Assembly (NCBI RefSeq): GCF_001590685.1 | Contig: NZ_CP014616.1 | Span: 3,471,001 to 3,535,000, forward strand | Source of the DNA: Sporosarcina psychrophila | Lineage (GTDB): Bacteria > Bacillota > Bacilli > Bacillales_A > Planococcaceae | Direction of reading: 5' to 3' | DNA length: 64,000 nt | In this document: positions 9,139 through 18,200 of the stretch, piece by piece | Position numbering within the stretch: position 1 is the stretch's first letter | How the letters are laid out: each line of letters begins with the position of its first letter | Notes under the pieces: model-generated | Seen by the model: the letters and a program-made list of their open reading frames with translations, nothing else | Database searches by the model: none | Told to the model about the DNA's origin: nothing | Translations under genes and position numbers: made by a program

Positions 9139-9687
9139 TTAATTTTCCTCCATTATTTTAAGAATGCAAAAGCCGATGACGATTCCGATAAATGTAAACA
9201 ACAGGTGGACAATTAAGGAAAACAACGATAATTGAAGAGCTTCAGAAAAACTTTCAGCATAAACTTCGCCGAACCAATCTGTCATATATAGCAGACAATT
9301 CCAAATGAAGTTCGGTACACCAGCGAGCAATACAGCAACGAGAACCGAACGATAAAACAGGTAGGTGACGGTCCCTAAAATGGCATAGGTCAGGATAAAG
9401 GTCTTGTTGTCATTCATAATGGTGGTGCTCATTGCTAATATAAAGGCAATGGCCACAAAGAAAATCTGTATCGTTGTCAAACGCACGGTTATTTTCCGGA
9501 TCATTTTTTTAGAAGAACTCCCCGGCTTTACTTGTACAGGCAGCGGAATTTGTGACTGTTCTGCGATATGGCGGCATTTTGGGCAGCTTTGCAGATGCTC
9601 TTCAACAAATCGTTTGGTTTCCTCCTGCAATAACTCTTCTTCATATAAAGGCAATAAATCTTGTACAATGGCACATTCTTTATTCAT
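9139..9687 (-). CDS. zinc-finger anti-sigma factor
   Basis: A 182-aa protein. The N-terminal 50 residues carry an anti-sigma zinc finger of the HxxxCxxC type (HLQSCPKC), followed by four hydrophobic segments between about 70 and 178. It overlaps the sigma gene by four bases (ATGA), the standard arrangement for a membrane anti-sigma factor that sequesters the upstream ECF sigma. Confidence 0.82.
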   Translation of the reverse strand: MNKECAIVQDLLPLYEEELLQEETKRFVEEHLQSCPKCRHIAEQSQIPLPVQVKPGSSSKKMIRKITVRLTTIQIFFVAIAFILAMSTTIMNDNKTFILTYAILGTVTYLFYRSVLVAVLLAGVPNFIWNCLLYMTDWFGEVYAESFSEALQLSLFSLIVHLLFTFIGIVIGFCILKIMEEN

Positions 9688-10178
9688 AAAGTCACCTCCA
9701 TCGCTTTTTGAATTCTTAATTTCAACCGGTGAAAAGTTACGCGTGCGTAGTTTTCCGATTTACCGATCAACACGCCGATTTCTGCAAAACTCAGCTCGCC
9801 GTATATGCGCAGTAATACAATTTCCCTCGCAGCATCCTCCATTTTCGAGATATGGTGCAACAGCATTTTTGTATCTTCATTGACTTCCGTTAACTCTTCT
9901 ATTGACTGTATTTCAGCTTCCGGAATTATTGCGAGCTTTTCCATTAAGCTCTGTTGATATTTATTTTTGCGGTAATACTTTTTTAATAAGTTGTTGGCAA
10001 TTGAGAACATCCACGTCGACAAGGTGGAATGGCCATTAAAAGATGCAATATTTTTACACGCTTCATAAAAGGTATCGTGACAGAGATCCTGAGAGGTCGC
10101 CCGATTTCCTGTCTTGGCATAAAAAAACGCATATATTTTCGGTTGGATCTCTTCATATTCATCTTCAAGCTTATTCAT
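9684..10178 (-). CDS. ECF RNA polymerase sigma factor
   Basis: The start is set at ATG 10178, which has GAGGG upstream; the longer frame to 10196 does not. Region 2 is visible around residues 20-80 (DLCHDTFYEACKNI, STLSTWMFSIANNLL) and region 4 around 110-160 (REIVLLRIYGELSFAEIG). Translationally coupled to its anti-sigma gene. It probably autoregulates its operon. Targets are unknown; the neighbouring SLH and RDD genes are candidates. Confidence 0.85.
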   Translation of the reverse strand: MNKLEDEYEEIQPKIYAFFYAKTGNRATSQDLCHDTFYEACKNIASFNGHSTLSTWMFSIANNLLKKYYRKNKYQQSLMEKLAIIPEAEIQSIEELTEVNEDTKMLLHHISKMEDAAREIVLLRIYGELSFAEIGVLIGKSENYARVTFHRLKLRIQKAMEVTL

Positions 10179-10199
10179 GACGGCCCTCACTCTCACTGT

Positions 10200-10739
10200 T
10201 CTTAGTATTAATACCTTGACCGCAAATTCCGTTACAACTTTTCAAAAAATATATATAAATTTTCCAAGGCAAAATGATTCTTGTTGTTATTTTGCTTACA
10301 TGATTTTAATATCCACGATTTGCTAAGCTTAACCGACAAAGGCAAGTATCGATAATGAAAATGAGGAGATTCTTTATCATTTATGAAGTACGCTGAAGGC
10401 GACCACCGCAAAAGAGACCGATTTTAAGCGGGAAATGACGAGGAAATACAAGGCTTTCGAACAACTCACTCGGAGTGAAATAAACAAGGAAGAATGCTAG
10501 GTATGTAATTTTTATAGGGTACTCATTCATTCTCGAATAATTTATTTGAAATTATTATTACTTTTATCTGTTACTATAAGAAAAGAAAAAAACCTTTGGT
10601 AAGTTCCTTCTCTACCTATAACTCCTGAAGTATTCTTTCTCTTAAGAGACTATTTTGAACATGGGTAATTGAAGTTAATAATCTTCTAACTCTGTCTTTT
10701 TCCGTTTTCAGATATCGTCTTTACGCTACACTCTCATGT
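10200..10739. other. gene-poor stretch with a possible remnant at 10363-10499
   Basis: No intact gene. On the plus strand 10400-10499 reads an open frame ending KAFEQLTRSEINKEEC before TAG, but an in-frame TGA interrupts it upstream. This looks like a decayed coding fragment of unknown family. Confidence 0.35.
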
Positions 10740-10977
10740 ATGGTGGATGATGATCGCCAACGAATCCGCACTGCACAACAAGAAGGAATTGCGATCGCTA
10801 AGCAACAAGGGATGTATCGGGGGGAAGAAAAAATATCATACAGCTGCTACCGGAAAAGATAAAGTTATTTATGAACGGGTCGTCCAACTACTTTCTGAAA
10901 ATAAGAACATCGTAGATATACATCGTGAAGTTGGCATTTCGAGGAATACAATTTATACGATAAAAGCAGATTTATAA
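10740..10977 (+). pseudogene. serine recombinase (resolvase) C-terminal remnant, frameshifted
   Basis: One frame begins DDRQRIRTAQQEGIAIAKQQG and a second continues KKYHTAATGKDKVIYERVV to the helix-turn-helix VGISRNTIYTIKADL. The frames join at the G run near 10820, where one G too many shifts the frame. The catalytic N-terminal domain is absent. It is a leftover of a Tn3-type resolvase or invertase. Confidence 0.75.
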
Positions 10978-11018
10978 TCTGTGGCATGATTTTAAAAATC
11001 AATCCAGGTAATTCAAAA

Positions 11019-11041
11019 GAGCATCCTTTCTAGGATGCTCG
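11019..11041 (+). terminator. hairpin, possible terminator
   Basis: GAGCATCCT and AGGATGCTC form a perfect 9-bp stem with a TTTCT loop, 40 bp after the resolvase remnant. The T run is poor. Confidence 0.5.
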
Positions 11042-11196
11042 CATTAAACAATATACACTCTTGCCAATTCAACGGCTTCTATATTTATGATCCTAATAAA
11101 TGACACCCTAGGAACCCATTCTCTTGTACGATCAATTTAGAGTGTCAGAACCTAAAAGTTATGGCACTCCCTTGATTATAAAAAATCCATTCGATG

Positions 11197-11232
11197 AGGT
11201 CGGGACTATTGATAGTACCTAAACCCTTGTCT
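11197..11232. repeat. degenerate att-like site inside the island
   Basis: GTCGGGACTATTG followed by TACCTAAACCC resembles the att core GTCGGGACCATTG...TGCCAAACCC, with about 24 of 28 positions alike by eye. It may be the scar of an earlier integration at tRNA-Val. Confidence 0.4.
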
Positions 11233-11299
11233 GTCACTTTAGGAGTTATTTTGCATCTGTTTTAAGCGTTATCTTGCACTATAAGTAAATATAAAAAAA

Positions 11300-11337
11300 G
11301 CTCAATTTCTCAGCATTAAAATGAGAAATTGGGCTTT
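11300..11337. terminator. strong hairpin terminator
   Basis: GCTCAATTTCTCA pairs with TGAGAAATTGGGC, flanked by A5 and T3. Nothing intact is transcribed into it; it probably belonged to a lost cassette. Confidence 0.6.
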
Positions 11338-11491
11338 AATCGTTACTCCGAAAGCGCCCTCTAATGGAATAACTAAAACATGGTCTCAGTCTTTAAAATT
11401 AATTAATTCTTCTTTCACTAAAGCACCCGTTTGTTGAATAATAATTTCAGTTGAAAATGTCGAGTATTTCGTAGTTCCACTCCAATCCTAT

Positions 11492-11665
11492 CTAGTTGAC
11501 TCCTTCTAATCCTTTTAAAAACTCATAACCAATGTCTCTTTTAGAAAGTCCTTTTTTCTCCATTTCAATATACTCCAAAACTAAATCGGGATTACGAACA
11601 ACACAATATGTTACAAATTCACCTGCACCACTCGCAGGAATATTTGTTATTACAAGTATCAAATT
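11492..11665 (-). pseudogene. 5'-truncated gene fragment
   Basis: An open minus-strand frame of about 57 codons with no start codon, containing PASGAGEFVTYCVVRNPDL and ending FLKGLEGVN before TAG. The codons look like real coding sequence. Family not recognised. The 3' side carries AAAGCACCCGTTTGTTG at 11417, a relative of the array's repeat arm. Confidence 0.45.
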
Positions 11666-11930
11666 TGTAATTTAAATAAATTACTATAAAAACATGAAGA
11701 AGTATGAAAAAATTCGCCAAACGCGCAACTCACGCGCATTTGACGAATCAGGTTGCCATATTGTATGTGTTGGATAATGCAATATCCTCTCTCTCCAAAT
11801 TCCAACTACGAGTTGCCCTTACTGAGTTAATCCAATATTCACCATACAATTAGTTGTTGTATCCGGTATTTTACAGTGGGATTATCAAGTATAAATGTAG
11901 TTGGGGGATTAATTTGGACATTTATCAATA

Positions 11931-13088
11931 CTACATATCAGCCGGCCCTTGTTCTACCGATGTCGTCCCGTAGAACAAGCTGTCGGTCATTTCAAATGCT
12001 GTCACGCTGTACTGCACCTCTTCTCCATTCGCAAAGCGTACCGTTGCGATATACTCACCCGGATTTTCAATTATAATATGTGTAAAATTGTATTCTGTTT
12101 TTTCTATTTTTACATTATCAGAGATTTTTTCTCCGTCCGCCTTGGCAAGGGCTATATTTTGTACCGTTTTATATTTCGTATTGATCCATACCGCTGTCGG
12201 CAGTGATTCATTCGTCTTTTCTAATGTCAAACGCAGTTCGCTGCCCTCTTTTTTTACATGAACATAATATTTTTGATCCTTCCAGTCATGTTCTCTTGCT
12301 CTTCCCCCGATGACCATTCCGCCTTTCCCTTCTTTCACCGGGAATAATTGTACTTGGTCTTGCATTCCGTCTTTTTTCCCTTTGACTTTCACTGCTCGGA
12401 ATATACCTGGATTCACTTCTCCCGCATTAATTGATTCGATTGTATCCCATCCTAATTCGCCCGCTTCTATCGTCACAGCATTTTTCATCATCACCTGCTC
12501 CGTCACCGCAAGCATTTTTGCGGCCTGCCCTCTCGTAATCGACTCGTTCGGACTGAATGTGGTAGGAGACGTACCTCCTGTAATGCCGAGCTTGTAAATA
12601 ATAAGTACGTCATTCGTAATGCCGATTTCTCCTTTGAACGGATTTTTCACATCCGCATCACGAGGTAAATCAAATGCTTTCACAAGAATCGCAGCCATAT
12701 TTTTACGCTTAATCGGCTCATTCGGTTTGAAACGACCGTCCGGATAACCGCTAATAATTCCTTCTTCCGCCATCTTCACAATTGCTTTATAAAATCCATG
12801 AGAGGCCGGTACATCTTTGAATTTCTGTCCTTTTACATCCGACGTATCCAGATCAATCATCTTCGCAATAATTGCCGCAGCCTGTCCCCGCGTAATCGAA
12901 TTTCCCGGCTTAAACGTGCCGTCCGGATACCCCCCAATGATATTGCGCGCCGCCAATTCATTTACCGCTTCCGCAAAATGCTTTGACGATGGCACATCAG
13001 AAAACATTTGCTTACCGGCAGCGGCCTCTGACAACGAAAAACTGCACGCCAGTAAAAACGCAGTGACTGCTGCAAAAAACTTCTTCAT
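11931..13088 (-). CDS. SLH-domain surface protein
   Basis: A 385-aa exported protein: signal peptide of about 23 residues, then three SLH repeats (about 27-85, 88-150, 152-205) with GGYPDGTFKPG, SGYPDGRFKPNE and SPNESITRGQAAKM motifs. The remaining 180 residues are beta-rich with no recognised domain. It should be attached to the cell wall through secondary polymers. It is only distantly similar to the SLH protein at 6.65 kb outside the repeats. Confidence 0.87.
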   Translation of the reverse strand: MKKFFAAVTAFLLACSFSLSEAAAGKQMFSDVPSSKHFAEAVNELAARNIIGGYPDGTFKPGNSITRGQAAAIIAKMIDLDTSDVKGQKFKDVPASHGFYKAIVKMAEEGIISGYPDGRFKPNEPIKRKNMAAILVKAFDLPRDADVKNPFKGEIGITNDVLIIYKLGITGGTSPTTFSPNESITRGQAAKMLAVTEQVMMKNAVTIEAGELGWDTIESINAGEVNPGIFRAVKVKGKKDGMQDQVQLFPVKEGKGGMVIGGRAREHDWKDQKYYVHVKKEGSELRLTLEKTNESLPTAVWINTKYKTVQNIALAKADGEKISDNVKIEKTEYNFTHIIIENPGEYIATVRFANGEEVQYSVTAFEMTDSLFYGTTSVEQGPADM

Positions 13089-13178
13089 TTTATCATCCTC
13101 CTAAACCCTATTCTCTCAATACAGCGTATAGACGAAAAATCTCGAATATAGTTTCAAAATATAAAGGATTATTTGGAT

Positions 13179-13430
13179 CTAATCCGAATTTTTATTGACT
13201 TTATGTTGAGTATCAGCAAGATATAACGTTGTAAATCCGCATAATCCTGACTGTACCCCTAATTCTTTTTGAATTGTTGAAGGCGTATCTTTTCTTCTAT
13301 ATCCTCTGTAATCCGATTGACCATGAAGCCACACAGGTGATAGTGCTGCAAGAGAAATCCCTATAAAAAGAGATAGATTATAAGGTATTTCTCTAATGAA
13401 TTCCGTATTTAATAGTACATAAAAAGTCAA
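13179..13430 (-). pseudogene. short ORF of doubtful reality
   Basis: An 83-codon frame starting TTG, with one hydrophobic stretch (about 18-32). There is no ribosome binding site and the 5' side ends at a palindromic IS-end remnant. It may be the tail of a gene cut there. Confidence 0.25.
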
Positions 13431-13437
13431 TGGATAG

Positions 13438-13481
13438 TGGATAGGTTACACTTAGTTGGACAATTAAGTGTAACCTATCCA
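13438..13481. repeat. 44-bp palindrome made of IS3 element ends
   Basis: TGGATAGGTTACACTTA and its exact reverse complement flank a 10-nt loop. The left 30 nt (13435-13464) are identical to the left end of the IS3 element at 20415-20444. It abuts the group II intron fragment. Confidence 0.75.
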
Positions 13482-13962
13482 AAGTTCCTTACAATGTAGC
13501 TATCCATTCTAAACGTAGGTGCTTCCTTTAAGCCTGTGAACTGGATACCGCCATAGTTCGGTATAGTGTATTTCAGAGGGTGCATTTTTACTCTACACCG
13601 TTCACCCCATCGCTGGATGGTACACAAGTTTCCTCATGTTCTAACTTTAGACCCTTACCTTCGGAAGTTCGTCAGTTCCTTTAATAGAAGAACTATTCTC
13701 ACCATATCTAGTTTTTCAGCCGTCCGGCATATCCGTAAGCATACCTATTCCGTAGGAATGGCTTTAGCTGTGTTCTGCCGACTTCACCTGGCTTCATACC
13801 TTATAACCTGTCAGTCATAACGCATGCAGGAGTATTAACGGGATGGTTTTAGGAAACTTGGTTCCTTCATTCCCACCCTCCATTGTAAAGTTAAGATTTT
13901 AAATCAGAGAATCTCCTGTCTTTCACGCTGTTAACGTTTATAACAGAACTTGTCGCGCGCAC
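13482..13962 (-). mobile_element. group II intron 5' fragment
   Basis: Read on the minus strand from 13962 it begins GTGCGCGCGACAAG, matching the GUGYG 5' end of bacterial group II introns, and continues for ~480 nt of stem-rich non-coding sequence like domains I-III. It stops at the IS-end palindrome; no reverse transcriptase frame or domain V follows. The 5' end lies inside the array motif AACTAACGGGTGC. Confidence 0.6.
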
Positions 13963-14181
13963 CCGTTAGTTGAAGTACATTAATTCACAACGATTTTATT
14001 TGTAATTGGAAAGTAGTCTCCCTCTTCAAGAATCTTCTCTCCAATTATTCCAAGCCAACCTAATTATCTTAAAAGTATGTTTTGTTTAATGCTATGAATA
14101 TTCATTAATTTAATTAATGAAACTTTTGGATAAAGTGGAACGTAAAGGAATAAGTCAATGTAGTAAAGGGAGATGAAATTT

Positions 14182-15144
14182 ATGAATATCGCCAATAAAG
14201 CTTTAGTTTCATTTTGTATACTTCTATTAATTTTTATTTTATCAGCCTGTGAGCAAACTGAACAATCCTACGAAAATACAATTCTGGAAAATGAACAACA
14301 AAATATATCTTATTCTTTTAAAAACCCCAATACAGGGCAAGAATTTAATATAATTCATGCTTACTTGCTATATGAAAATTATTTTGCAACTGTTAAAGAT
14401 AATCCAGATGAATCACCCTATAAATTATATCAACAGGAAATTATAAAAACTATATATGAAGCATGTTTTGAAGATGCAGAACTTCCTGTCAATGCACTTG
14501 AATGGACTCCAAAAGAAAGTGATTTTGATAGTATTGAGAATCAAATTGGATCAATGAATAAAGATCATTTAAATGAGGTATTTGAGGAATCACTTGTTAA
14601 ATCCTCAGGCATACTTTCATCAGATAAGAAAACAACAGTATGTATATTTCCTGAAAATGAAAGATTTCCTTCTGACATGATGACAATCGGATCAGGGAAA
14701 ATTATAGTCTTTTACAGTAAGTTTGATAATTCTTATAAACCAGGTATGTCCCATGAATATCATCATAGTGTTTGGATCAGAAAACATTATACTGAAAATT
14801 ATTTTCTAACAGGATTAGACCATTTAATAATGGAAGGGAAGGCCATGATGTTTGAAACCTTAGTGTATCCCCAATTGAACAGTACTTATTATATTGACGA
14901 AAGATTTAACAAAGAATACTGGAGCAAGATTGAACCATATCTTGAGAGTGTTGCTGCCCGGGAGATTCATGAAATGAAGATGGGTGGCTCTAATGGTCTC
15001 CCTAGTGCTTATGGCTATAGTGAAGGATACAAAATGTTTAGATCTTACTTAAATCTGCATCCCAATATGACAGTCGAAGAATGGACTTCCAAAAGTCCGG
15101 AGGAAATATTTGAAGAAGGAAACTACAAAGCTAACTACGAGTAA
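14182..15144 (+). CDS. lipoprotein, predicted Zn-dependent protease (DUF2268-like)
   Basis: A 320-aa lipoprotein. AAAGGGAG at 14165-14172 supports the ATG at 14182 over the one at 14173. The signal peptide ends in lipobox LSAC. A HExxH motif, SHEYHHSVW, lies at about residue 195, with E in LIMEGKAMMFE about 28 residues later as possible third ligand; this layout is that of DUF2268-type metalloproteases. It is one of only two plus-strand genes in the array region. Confidence 0.75.
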   Translation: MNIANKALVSFCILLLIFILSACEQTEQSYENTILENEQQNISYSFKNPNTGQEFNIIHAYLLYENYFATVKDNPDESPYKLYQQEIIKTIYEACFEDAELPVNALEWTPKESDFDSIENQIGSMNKDHLNEVFEESLVKSSGILSSDKKTTVCIFPENERFPSDMMTIGSGKIIVFYSKFDNSYKPGMSHEYHHSVWIRKHYTENYFLTGLDHLIMEGKAMMFETLVYPQLNSTYYIDERFNKEYWSKIEPYLESVAAREIHEMKMGGSNGLPSAYGYSEGYKMFRSYLNLHPNMTVEEWTSKSPEEIFEEGNYKANYE

Positions 15145-15180
15145 TTTTCTTTATTAATGGTCTACAAAACTTTATGTGTC

Positions 15181-15213
15181 CTTTTCTAACATGTAGAAAA
15201 GGATTTTTTTGTT
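15181..15213 (+). terminator. terminator of the DUF2268-like gene
   Basis: CCTTTTC and GAAAAGG stem followed by seven T. Confidence 0.75.
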
Positions 15214-15236
15214 TATATTCATAAAACTCTTCTTTC

Positions 15237-15627
15237 ACTAACCTGCCCCGTTAGCCATACATGTAGCGCAAAATCAGCGCTACACCACAGAGGATGAAAA
15301 TGTGTGCAGAACAGGTATTGGATAGTACGGCTGGGAGAGGAAGGTCCATCAACTATGGTGCCATAGAGCCCATCCGTTAGTCTGACTCCAACGACCACGG
15401 TGCATCACAGAATGTCGCTCCCTTACGGGAAGCACTTATGGGAGATTCCTACTCTGGTTACTGCACCAGCCTGCCTTAATTCTATGAAGAATGGAGTTGG
15501 TTCTTGATTAACTTTCAACTTAATATAATCATTTTGAAGGCTCAGCCTTTTTTAAAAAAACCATTTCTGAGTCTTTTTTGTTATGCTCTTTTATAGTTTT
15601 TTAGCGTTTTTTAATTTTCATGGGAGT
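15237..15627 (+). repeat. long repeat family R1, copy 1 (putative structured RNA)
   Basis: About 390 bp, most divergent of four copies (others at 18201, 19212, 22951). It starts with CACTAACCTGCCCCGTTAG, then the hairpin GTAGCGC/GCGCTAC, a conserved ~230-nt core and a plus-strand terminator (GGCTCAG...CTGAGTC then T6, about 15538-15580), ending TTTCATGGGAGTT. The core hairpin GCTCCC-TTAC-GGGAAGC (15417-15433) carries compensatory changes relative to the other copies, so the fold appears conserved. It lies directly downstream of the minus-strand gene that follows. Confidence 0.7.
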
Positions 15628-15635
15628 TAAATTTA

Positions 15636-16232
15636 TTACAAATGCATTACAAACTCAAGACCTGTTGGCTTCTCCCTAAAGTGGTCGCTATATTCTCTAA
15701 TAACTAAGTCCAATCCTGAAAAATCGTCGGGTAACGGTGGAGAAACAATGTAGTTGTACTTGAAATACCCTGTCGAACCTCCTCCACCTTCCTGTCGACA
15801 ATCGTATTGTTCTCCTAAAAACAATTCAAAATTATTGTGATCATGTAGATGTGGCGAATCATTTGTACCATCCCAATCGACATTAAGATTTACAACGCTA
15901 GCATTCTCAAACTGCCGAATAAAGGTGATCGAATATAAACGTTCATCTATTTCAACTGATTTTAAAACAGGTAAGTGCTTTCTAAATCCAGTCGGTTCAA
16001 CACGGGGTTTAAAGAATTCTTCTATTCTCAGTGACCCGAATAATGAACTTAAATAATCTTCATAAAGATCGTACTTTATAGCCCAGTTAGAGATAGCATC
16101 ATCAGATGGAATACCTGGATTATTGTTTGAGAGATCCTTACGTTGTTTTAATAAAGCACAAATTTGTTCATCAATAGGGAAAAGATGTTCATCATAATGG
16201 TTCGTTGAACGTTCAAAGGACATTCGCTTCAT
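15636..16232 (-). CDS. hypothetical 198-aa protein
   Basis: Good ribosome binding site (GAGGAGG) before ATG 16232. Soluble, acidic, no signal peptide. Contains an aromatic and His-rich middle (PHLHDHNNFELFLG) and a Gly run EGGGGSTGYF. I do not recognise a family. Its stop codon lies a few bases before the start of repeat R1, as expected for one cassette of the array. Confidence 0.65.
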   Translation of the reverse strand: MKRMSFERSTNHYDEHLFPIDEQICALLKQRKDLSNNNPGIPSDDAISNWAIKYDLYEDYLSSLFGSLRIEEFFKPRVEPTGFRKHLPVLKSVEIDERLYSITFIRQFENASVVNLNVDWDGTNDSPHLHDHNNFELFLGEQYDCRQEGGGGSTGYFKYNYIVSPPLPDDFSGLDLVIREYSDHFREKPTGLEFVMHL

Positions 16233-16318
16233 TTTATATCCTCCTCAATTTTATATCTAATTCAAAGTTTTAATTATTACAACTTTAACAGGAGGTGGTA
16301 ATTTTTTCAAGTACACTT

Positions 16319-16349
16319 CTTGAATTAACCTGCCCGTTAATTGAACAAG
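16319..16349. repeat. array palindrome (short form)
   Basis: CTTGAATTAAC and GTTAATTGAACAAG flank CTGCCC. Same design as the palindromes at 24143, 25327 and 30818. Confidence 0.6.
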
Positions 16350-16489
16350 ATCACCGTCTTCAACGTAATCAAAATTCAATCTTTTCTGTTATATTATCTT
16401 GGTACTGTAACGCCACATATAGCTTACCATCATAACAGCTACACATTAGCCGTCATGATGGTTTATTGCCTATGATGATCATACTTCGC

Positions 16490-16720
16490 TACAATGTACA
16501 TAATGCACATCGTAGGGGTAGAGTCATGACGGATACAGTCAATACATTCACCGTAAAACACATCGAAAAGACACTCGGATCAAGATCAAGTGAAAAAACC
16601 ATGGGTTTTTCCCAAACCCACGAGGGAAAAACTTCCCCCCAACCCCCTCGCTTTTGAGGGGGCTCCCTCGCCGGTCGGCAGGACAAAACAAAGTTTTGTC
16701 AATGCCAAGAGGGTGAAAAA
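16490..16720. other. inverted-repeat-rich, C-run segment
   Basis: Contains CCCCCTC-GCTTTT-GAGGGGG, an outer GAGGG/CCCTC pair, ACAAAAC-AAA-GTTTTGT and runs of six and five C. A 63-codon frame here is not convincing. The combination recalls a plasmid or transposon mobilisation/replication region, but no relaxase gene is present. Confidence 0.35.
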
Positions 16721-16804
16721 TCAGTGGCTCGTATCAACTCCTTAAATTCCTTTCGCTTCGCTCCAGTCAGACACTTCCCGTTTATTTTTCCCACTGGCCA
16801 AATA

Positions 16805-16866
16805 AAAAAGACCGTCAATAGACGATCTCCTCCCGTTGAACTAATGCACCCTTTAGTTCAAATTCT
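16805..16866 (-). repeat. terminator plus array motif, copy of the 36.35 kb element
   Basis: On the minus strand: TTTAGTT-type arms around GGGTGC, then GATCGTC-TATT-GACGGTC followed by T6, a rho-independent terminator. A similar arrangement lies at 36345-36412. Confidence 0.45.
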
Positions 16867-16932
16867 CCCCAAACTTTTAATTTCACTTGAGGCTTTCTTC
16901 GTCTAAGAACCCATATAATCAATCTAAATTTA

Positions 16933-16960
16933 TTGAATATTCTCGATATCAAGGTATAAT
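16933..16960 (+). promoter_or_regulatory. sigma-A promoter
   Basis: TTGAAT (16933-16938), 16-bp spacer, TATAAT (16955-16960), upstream of the 91-aa gene. Confidence 0.6.
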
Positions 16961-16992
16961 CAGGTGAAATACTGTTAGGAAAGGTGATATAA

Positions 16993-17268
16993 ATGAAAAA
17001 GAAATTAAGTATATTATTGATTTTAGTAGGTTTAGTTTTTGCAGGTTTTTTATTTTCAACAAATTCTACCACTGACGGATTGCCTTGGACCGCAATATCT
17101 AAAACTATTACTAAAGACTATGCTTCAGAAGCTGATGTCCTAGCAGAAGTATATTACTCAGAGTATATTGATGGTAAATGGTATAGTGGCACACCAAAAT
17201 TTACTGGGGAAGTTCAAGAGCTTTCACATGCTTGGCGAGCAATTTATACAGGTAAAATTAATTATTAA
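16993..17268 (+). CDS. small secreted or membrane-anchored hypothetical protein
   Basis: 91 aa with a hydrophobic N-terminus (about 4-22) and a ~65-residue exterior part rich in Tyr, Ser and Thr. AGGAAAGGTG precedes the ATG and a promoter lies 33 bp upstream of it. No family recognised. Opposite in strand to most array genes. Confidence 0.6.
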   Translation: MKKKLSILLILVGLVFAGFLFSTNSTTDGLPWTAISKTITKDYASEADVLAEVYYSEYIDGKWYSGTPKFTGEVQELSHAWRAIYTGKINY

Positions 17269-17388
17269 CTGCAAAATAAAGGATTCAATCGCTAAACAGG
17301 TTTACTTACAACACTCTTCAACTAACCTGCCCCTTTAATCAAGAAAAGACAAAAAAGGAGTAGCCGCAGCCACTTCTTTTTTAATGAA

Positions 17389-17667
17389 TTATGTGAATCC
17401 GACCATCTTCAAAAATTTCCACTGCTGATAACTATTCATGAAATTTAATGCGTCAACCATGAAACCATCTTTCGCCATTTGCTTTTGTCCATCTTCAAAA
17501 ACTTTTCTGTCCAAGATCAAACTATAAAAATAAACTTTTTCGTCACCAATCATTTCAGAATTCATCATCACAAAATGATTTCCATACCTGTTTTTAAAAT
17601 ATTCCCGAGCCAATTCATAGCTTGAAAATTCGGGAATTTCGGATTCTGCTTGTCTACTAATTTTCAT
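17389..17667 (-). CDS. hypothetical 92-aa protein at a cassette junction
   Basis: A soluble 92-aa protein (EFSSYELAREYFKNRYG). I recall similar small proteins in bacilli, without a known function. No ribosome binding site precedes the ATG at 17667: the upstream bases are TTGTTGAACTCCC, the same junction sequence found at the edge of repeat R1. The gene may therefore have lost its own leader, or be translated from the upstream lipoprotein message (16 bp apart). Confidence 0.55.
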   Translation of the reverse strand: MKISRQAESEIPEFSSYELAREYFKNRYGNHFVMMNSEMIGDEKVYFYSLILDRKVFEDGQKQMAKDGFMVDALNFMNSYQQWKFLKMVGFT

Positions 17668-17682
17668 GGGAGTTCAACAAAG

Positions 17683-18114
17683 TTACTTACTATTATTATG
17701 TAGTTCAAATGACTCTTTAAAGCCATCCCATATTACAGTTACTTTTATAACTGTGTCTTCCCTTACCATTGCCCCGTTCGAACGACTTGAAGACAAAAAT
17801 GTTACAGTTGATGGGGGTTCCGTGAACTCTTGATTGCTATCCTCTCTACGACTATTAGCTTCATAAGAGTAGTGGAGTTTTTGTAATGAAGACAACTCTT
17901 CTAAAGAACCCTTATATTTTAGTCTAAACTCGGAGATATCTTCGTTCGAATAAGTTTCTTTTCCCTTTTTTCCTCCCCATTTTTCTGTTCCTTTATAGGC
18001 GTATTCAGCTTCCCAATGTTCACTTTCTCCACTAAATTTATAATCATTGTGCTTAGTATCTGAACAAGCTGTTAAAAGCATTATTGTAAATAATAAAGTC
18101 ATTGTTTTCTTCAA
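17683..18114 (-). CDS. hypothetical lipoprotein
   Basis: 143 aa with a short signal peptide and lipobox LTAC at residues 14-17. The mature part is hydrophilic and ends with a beta-rich segment (VIKVTVIWDGFKESFEL). Family not recognised. It lies in tandem with the 92-aa gene. Confidence 0.7.
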   Translation of the reverse strand: MKKTMTLLFTIMLLTACSDTKHNDYKFSGESEHWEAEYAYKGTEKWGGKKGKETYSNEDISEFRLKYKGSLEELSSLQKLHYSYEANSRREDSNQEFTEPPSTVTFLSSSRSNGAMVREDTVIKVTVIWDGFKESFELHNNSK

Positions 18115-18200
18115 ATTAACTCTCCCCCCAAGAAAATGTTGAATTGAATTATCACCATATATTAACTATATTCAACACGCTTCTAATAACCCTCTTCTTC

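Noticed and set aside
16466..16657. 63-aa plus-strand ORF over the C-run region
   Set aside because: Composition is driven by the inverted repeats and there is no supporting start signal; described as a non-coding segment instead.
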